Part shown: positions 60,525 to 64,000 of the stretch, in pieces
Layout: each line of letters begins with the position of its first letter
How positions within the stretch are numbered: the first letter of the stretch is position 1
Origin: Treponema primitia ZAS-2
GTDB lineage: Bacteria; Spirochaetota; Spirochaetia; Treponematales; Breznakiellaceae
Assembly (NCBI RefSeq): GCF_000214375.1
Contig: NC_015578.1
Coordinates: forward strand, 806,001-870,000
DNA length: 64,000 bases
Reading direction: 5' to 3'
Notes under the pieces: model-generated
Told to the model about the DNA's origin: nothing
The model's database searches: none
Seen by the model: only the letters and a program-made list of their open reading frames with translations
Program-made: the position numbers and the translations under genes

Positions 60525-61330
60525 ACTACCATCCTTATCAAGGATCCCAGGAGGGCGGAAACATCCACCACCCGGAAAAGGATACAGAAACCGCAAACCA
60601 GCGCCAGAAAACGGATATCCACGGCGCACAAAGCCAGGGGATACCTGGGGGCCTTATCCAGATCATAGCCCCGGCACTTCATGGCGGCGTAGACCCGCTC
60701 GGCCCGGTCGGCGCTGCGCAGGAACAGGTGACCGATAAAACTTCCCATGTGTTTCAATTCGATTCCCTTCGCGCCACCGCTCCTGAGTATATATGCGGTA
60801 TACATGGAGGATGCCTCGGCGATCAGGACCGCGATATACCGGTAGCTGATTTCCAGGAGGGTTACAAAAAGTGCGGGGCAGCGGAAGCGCCGCAATTGGG
60901 CGGTGATCCGGGTAAGGGGGGTGACCGCCATCAGGATCAGCACCGCCGCCACACAGAGCAGGGTCCTCAACAGCAAGGTAAGCAAAGACAGGAGGCCGTA
61001 GCTTATCGGAATATTCAACAGTGTTACTGCGATACTGCGTTCAAAGATAAGATTTGAAATCCCCGCGAAGAGGCAGAAGGGCAAGGCCAGGGCGGTACGG
61101 CCCAGCAGCAGGCCCAGGGGAATATCCCCCCAGGCGATGAGGATACAGGGGTAGAACAGAAAAGGTACGATCCTCCCCAGGGAATAGCGGTTAAAGGAAA
61201 TAACGGTAACCATAAAGAACAGGGCGGCAAGTATCTTTACCCCCGGATGCAGGCGGTGGAGAGCGCTCCGCCCCGCCGAAAGCTGTTCCAGGGTATACAG
61301 TGTTTGGGTGGTATGATCCATGTCAAACAC
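60512..61330 (-). CDS. cbiQ: Cobalt/nickel ECF transporter T component
   Basis: The 272-residue membrane protein is given a GTG start at 61330 (GGAGG 6 nt before). An ATG at 61321 is the alternative. It has LHRLHPGVKILAALFFMVTV and the Ala-Arg motif region HLFLRSADRAERVYAAMKCRGY, which couples to the ATPases. It lies between cbiM and cbiO, with overlap to the latter. Confidence 0.93.
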   Translation of the reverse strand: MFDMDHTTQTLYTLEQLSAGRSALHRLHPGVKILAALFFMVTVISFNRYSLGRIVPFLFYPCILIAWGDIPLGLLLGRTALALPFCLFAGISNLIFERSIAVTLLNIPISYGLLSLLTLLLRTLLCVAAVLILMAVTPLTRITAQLRRFRCPALFVTLLEISYRYIAVLIAEASSMYTAYILRSGGAKGIELKHMGSFIGHLFLRSADRAERVYAAMKCRGYDLDKAPRYPLALCAVDIRFLALVCGFCILFRVVDVSALLGSLIRMVVWQL

Positions 61331-61357
61331 AGGCTGCCTCCGCCCGGCTCTTCATCA

Positions 61358-62365
61358 TCAGGCGGCTTTACTCCGTTTGACCTTATAGATCACAAAACCT
61401 GCGGCGCCTGCCAGAAGGGCGGTAAAGGCCGCGCCGACTATGCCCGCCACGGTGGTCCCTATGGCGGAACCGTCTTCACCGGCATCCCGGAAATTGTAGT
61501 CCGGCATGAATGCAGTGGCTTCCTGAATGGCTTCGGCCTGGCGGAATGCTGGCCCCTCCGCTTCAAGCTCCGTGGTCCCCGCAGTTTTTTCCATGGCCCA
61601 TTCCAGCCCATCAGGATAGGCAGAAGCAAAGATCGACAGGAGCCCCCCCACCAAAAGGGTAATTATCCCCAGGGCAATGAGGGGCTTCTTTATGGAAACG
61701 CCTGTCCCCAGGGGGACACGCTGTTCACTGGTTTCCAGTATTTCTGGGCGCATCTGGTAGACAAAGCCCAGGACCGCTGCAGTAATGATACCTTCCACAA
61801 TGCCGATGGCCAGATGGATGGGCTGCATAAGGAGCACAAAAACCGAGAAGGGCAGGGCAGTGATTCCGGATGCCAAAGTTTCCAGGACCACCCCAAAGGC
61901 GCCAAGCTGGAGCCCCACCACCACCGAAACGATTGAGGCCAGGGAGAGCCTAGAAAGCTTGATGCCCTTTGTAAGGAGGGGTTTAAAAAGCAGGGGATAG
62001 ATAATCAGGGTCGGGATAACCCCCATGTTAAAAATATTGCAGCCCAGGGCCAGAAGGCCGCCGTCCGCAAAGAACAGGCACTGGATAGCCAGCACCGCCG
62101 CAATGGTCAGCAGCGCCGGAAATGGCCCCAGGAGCCCTGCCAGCAAAATACCGCCCCCGATATGCCCGCTGGAACCGGTGCCGGGGATAGTAAAGTTGAT
62201 CATCTGGGCGGCGAACACAAAGGCCCCGGATACCGCCATGATAGGGATCTTTTTATCGCCCAACTCGTTTTTGATCTTCACCGTCGCGTAAGTCGCAGAA
62301 GCGGCGCTCGCGGCCCAAAGTACGCCCCCCACGGCGGGGGAAATAAGCACGTCAGCCATGTGCAT
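61358..62365 (-). CDS. cbiM: Cobalt/nickel ECF transporter S component, CbiM fused to PDGLE (CbiN-like) domain
   Basis: The ATG at 62365 (GGAGG upstream) gives 335 residues. The mature start MHMADVLISPAVGG keeps the His at position 2 used for metal binding, followed by several helices with PGTGSSGHIGGGILLAGLLG. The C-terminal third carries FASAYPDGLEWAMEK, the PDGLE motif of CbiN/NikN, and a last helix. Whether Co or Ni is carried cannot be told from sequence; cobalt for corrinoids is likely in this kind of organism. Confidence 0.93.
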   Translation of the reverse strand: MHMADVLISPAVGGVLWAASAASATYATVKIKNELGDKKIPIMAVSGAFVFAAQMINFTIPGTGSSGHIGGGILLAGLLGPFPALLTIAAVLAIQCLFFADGGLLALGCNIFNMGVIPTLIIYPLLFKPLLTKGIKLSRLSLASIVSVVVGLQLGAFGVVLETLASGITALPFSVFVLLMQPIHLAIGIVEGIITAAVLGFVYQMRPEILETSEQRVPLGTGVSIKKPLIALGIITLLVGGLLSIFASAYPDGLEWAMEKTAGTTELEAEGPAFRQAEAIQEATAFMPDYNFRDAGEDGSAIGTTVAGIVGAAFTALLAGAAGFVIYKVKRSKAA

Positions 62366-62385
62366 AAAATACCTCCAAAAAAATG

Positions 62386-62575
62386 AACTCGCCAAAAGGC
62401 GGGATATGCATGCAGACAGTACCACTGGGCATAGTCATGCCCCAGTAGTTTCCGCCTTCATGGCAGGGTATAATACCTTCATGGTATCTGTGTTTCGGAA
62501 TTAGCCGGGTTCTCGGTACAGAACATTCCGCATTCATTGCGGTTAATCGCCTTCATGACGATTAGTAAGCATGGG
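62386..62575 (-). ncRNA. Structured leader of cbiMQO with repeated ATGAA-loop hairpins
   Basis: On the minus strand four hairpins share the same 5-nt loop ATGAA: 62454-62464 (GCC/GGC), 62473-62487 (ATACC/GGTAT), 62528-62542 (CCGCA/TGCGG) and 62545-62563 (AATCGTC/GGCGATT). A fifth, 62424-62446, pairs ACTGGGCAT with ATGCCC-C-AGT. In the fourth, the one odd pair is G-U only in the minus-strand RNA, so the RNA is cotranscribed with cbiM. CCCGCC-TTTT-GGCGAG followed by TTCATTTTTTT lies just before the ribosome site and could be the terminator of a riboswitch. I do not recognise the class. Confidence 0.55.
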
Positions 62576-62739
62576 GTGAAATCCCGGTGAAAGTCAATAG
62601 GGTGGGCGCTTCATCTGGAAGGTATAATGCCTCTGGAGAAGGTTCCCTTGCATGAAATAGCGGTACACCCAATTGCCCTGCAAAAAGACGGGTTTTCCGG
62701 GTTGCCGGGGATAAAAGAGAAAATAGTTTAAAATTTCCC

Positions 62740-62769
62740 TTGACGGGAAACCCTTGGCAATGATATAAA
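62740..62769 (+). promoter_or_regulatory. Promoter facing the His-rich gene
   Basis: TTGACG (62740-62745) and TATAAA (62764-62769) are 18 bp apart on the plus strand. The predicted RNA start lies some 50 nt before the terminator at 62822-62869. Confidence 0.55.
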
Positions 62770-62821
62770 TAAAAAAATATCGAATACAGCGGAACATGGA
62801 TTCCGCCTTTAGAAGGCATGA

Positions 62822-62869
62822 AGCCCGATTTTCTCTCCAATTTTCAAGGGAGCAGTGTCGGGCTTTTTT
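62822..62869 (+). terminator. Leader terminator upstream of the His-rich gene
   Basis: AGCCCGA and TCGGGCT pair, with an inner CTCC/GGAG helix, followed by six T. Lying between a promoter and the gene at 62934, it suggests control by termination in a leader of about 90 nt that also holds GCGGAA-CATG-GATTCCGC-type and GCC-TTTAGAA-GGC hairpins. Confidence 0.7.
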
Positions 62870-62933
62870 ATTGGCCAATAGAAAACCCGCCCAAAACCAG
62901 AGAGGCAGCGCTTATTAAAACAAGGAGTTTTCT

Positions 62934-63230
62934 ATGAGTATTACAGATGAAAAAGTAAGTACCCACGGCCATACAAGGCATGATCACGATCATACAGATC
63001 ATCACGACCATCGCCATGATCATGATGGTCACCATCACGGTAGCAGCGATTGCTGTTGCTGTACGGCCCATGGGGTATCTCAGGACCATATCAGAGATAA
63101 ATACCCGCTGCCTAAAAAACGGTTTATCGGCGGCGCCTTGGTTCTCTGGGCTGCCGGATTTGCGCTTATGCACCTGGTTCCTGTTTCCGGGCCGGAACTT
63201 ACGGAATTCTGTGTTACCAGGAGGATGTGA
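62934..63230 (+). CDS. His/Asp-rich metal-binding protein, truncated at its 3' end
   Basis: The 98-residue frame has a dense His/Asp stretch at residues 11-36 (HGHTRHDHDHTDHHDH and on), then SSDCCCC and a transmembrane helix at about 66-83 (GGALVLWAAGFALMHLV). This looks like the N-terminus of a Zn/Cd/Co transporter or P-type ATPase. The last nine residues (TEFCVTRRM) are read out of frame from a DNA polymerase fragment that starts near 63195, so the gene was cut by a rearrangement. AAGGAG precedes the start. Its position beside cbiMQO suggests Co, Ni or Zn handling. Confidence 0.7.
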   Translation: MSITDEKVSTHGHTRHDHDHTDHHDHRHDHDGHHHGSSDCCCCTAHGVSQDHIRDKYPLPKKRFIGGALVLWAAGFALMHLVPVSGPELTEFCVTRRM

Positions 63231-63886
63231 GTAAAACTGCGGCTGTCCTTGCAGGGTTTGAAGAAATTGAAGCTGACAAGTTACGAAAGGTGATTGCTAA
63301 GAAAGCAGGGATTAAACTTGTGGCCTATGAAAAACAATTTTTTGATGGTTGCCGTCGCAATGGTGTAACCGATGATGTGATACAAAAAATATGGGATATG
63401 ATGTTATCCTTTGACAGGTACAGTTTTTGTAAACCTCACTCAGCTTCTTATGCAATGGTGTCTTTCCAGTCAGCATATCTACGTGTCCATCACCCTGCGG
63501 AATTCATGGTGGCGGTTTTAAGCAATCAGGCTTTGGGCTTTCTGCGCAAATTACATCCTTTGGCATTATGGAAAGATAAAGTTGTGGTAGTCCAACGTAT
63601 TAAGGCAGTGCATATTGGGGGATACCTGGGGCGCTACGTCTGCCTGGTCGGTTGGCAAGTAACGCAAAAAGAAGTTTGGGCCAAAGATGGTTTAACCATG
63701 AGCTTTTTAACCTTTGAAGATGAGACGGCGATATACGAAACAGTAATTTTTCCGAAGGTGTATGACCAGTACAACCGGCTGTTATTTGATCAGCGGCCTT
63801 TTTTGGTGTATGGGCGGGTTACTGAGGATAATGGGGCAGTGTCGCTAGAGGTGACACGAATTGAATTATTAAGTGAGAGAAATTAG
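63197..63886 (+). pseudogene. Fragment of a DNA polymerase III alpha (DnaE-type) gene with internal deletion
   Basis: From about 63197 the frame reads TYGILCYQEDVSKTAAVLAG, continues FEEIEADKLRKVIAKKAG and DRYSFCKPHSASYAMVSFQS, then AYLRVHHPAEFMVAVLSNQ, all typical of the palm-end and helix-hairpin region of DnaE. After LSNQ it jumps to an OB-fold segment (VGWQVTQKEVWAKDGLTMSF, LTFEDETAIYETVIFPKVYD) that normally lies a few hundred residues later. The 5' two thirds are missing. The CKPHSASYA form is like error-prone or second DnaE proteins. It has no proper start of its own; a GTG at 63227 is the first possible one. Confidence 0.8.
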
Positions 63887-64000
63887 AAAAAAGTAATTGC
63901 TTAATCTGGGTCATAAGTCATCTTTAAAAGGGTATTACTGGGTTAAACGTATGCTATATGGAGTCCCTGAGTTCAAACCTGTTTGTAAAGACGATTGGAT
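63887..64000. other. End of window, no gene recognised
   Basis: The 114 bases after the polymerase fragment contain no convincing start or hairpin. I see nothing to annotate here. Confidence 0.5.

Noticed and set aside
62386-62640. Group II intron or cobalamin riboswitch, suggested by GGTGAAA and CCGGTGAAAGTC on the plus strand
   Set aside because: I could not find domain V, a reverse transcriptase, or the B12 box in order. Only a structured leader can be supported.
1-64000. CRISPR array, rRNA or tRNA genes
   Set aside because: I saw no regularly spaced repeat-spacer array, no rRNA sequence and no cloverleaf with a T-loop GGTTCGA-type motif in a proper frame.

Overview
The window looks like a chromosomal segment of a host-associated spirochaete, most likely a termite-gut Treponema of the T. 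primitia / T. azotonutricium type. This is an inference from roughly 50% G+C, an HndABCD/HydABC-type bifurcating [FeFe] hydrogenase, AdhE-type ethanol fermentation, a spirochaete-style lipoprotein, and many small rearranged genes. No rRNA or tRNA gene was recognised.

Layout. 1-431 is the 5' part of argH. 521-3556 is an A+T-rich accessory island with a PIN toxin pair, an Xre regulator divergent from a small membrane protein and a PEGA lipoprotein, and a decayed AbrB/VapC pair. argG follows (3647-4948) with an unusual Lys-rich tail whose last 66 bp are tandemly duplicated past the stop. 5039-17783 is the most distinctive locus: an M20 amidohydrolase, a soluble GAF histidine kinase and a NarL-type regulator, then two paralogous five-gene operons, each permease / solute-binding protein / permease / ATPase / LanC-like protein. 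The LanC-like proteins carry a CCG zinc motif. Each operon is preceded by the same spaced palindrome, and the remains of a second regulator gene mark an ancestral tandem duplication. 17802-21780 holds a flavodoxin-like reductase and argC-argB-argD on the minus strand.

22050-29078 holds a small Cys protein and a glycerol / glycerophosphodiester type cluster: GDPD, two sugar-type permeases, binding protein, Ldh-family oxidoreductase, glpK. 29275-32430 is a rearranged patch with one full and one truncated Rpn-family nuclease, HigBA, and repeated fragments of an alpha/beta-hydrolase gene. 32478-41595 is a minus-strand operon (prpF-like isomerase, citD, citE, citF, aconitase-family hydratase, anion transporter, CapA-like protein) with a divergent LysR regulator. 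It fits fermentation of a tricarboxylate, possibly trans-aconitate.

42747-42875 is an IS200/IS605-like palindromic relic. 43023-46744 is a zinc-ribbon / DUF5685 / DnaJ-like / Hsp70 cluster. 46781-49281 holds a nitroreductase-YkvA chimera, a small alarmone synthetase, a PF06541 membrane protein and a glutathione peroxidase. 49510-53663 is the hydrogenase operon, with a clear promoter and a 28-bp terminator hairpin. After another Rpn gene come adhE with an overlapping APH-like kinase gene, a lipoprotein, a 5'-truncated ABC ATPase, and cbiMQO with a highly structured leader. The window ends in a junction where a His-rich metal protein gene runs into a broken DNA polymerase III alpha gene.
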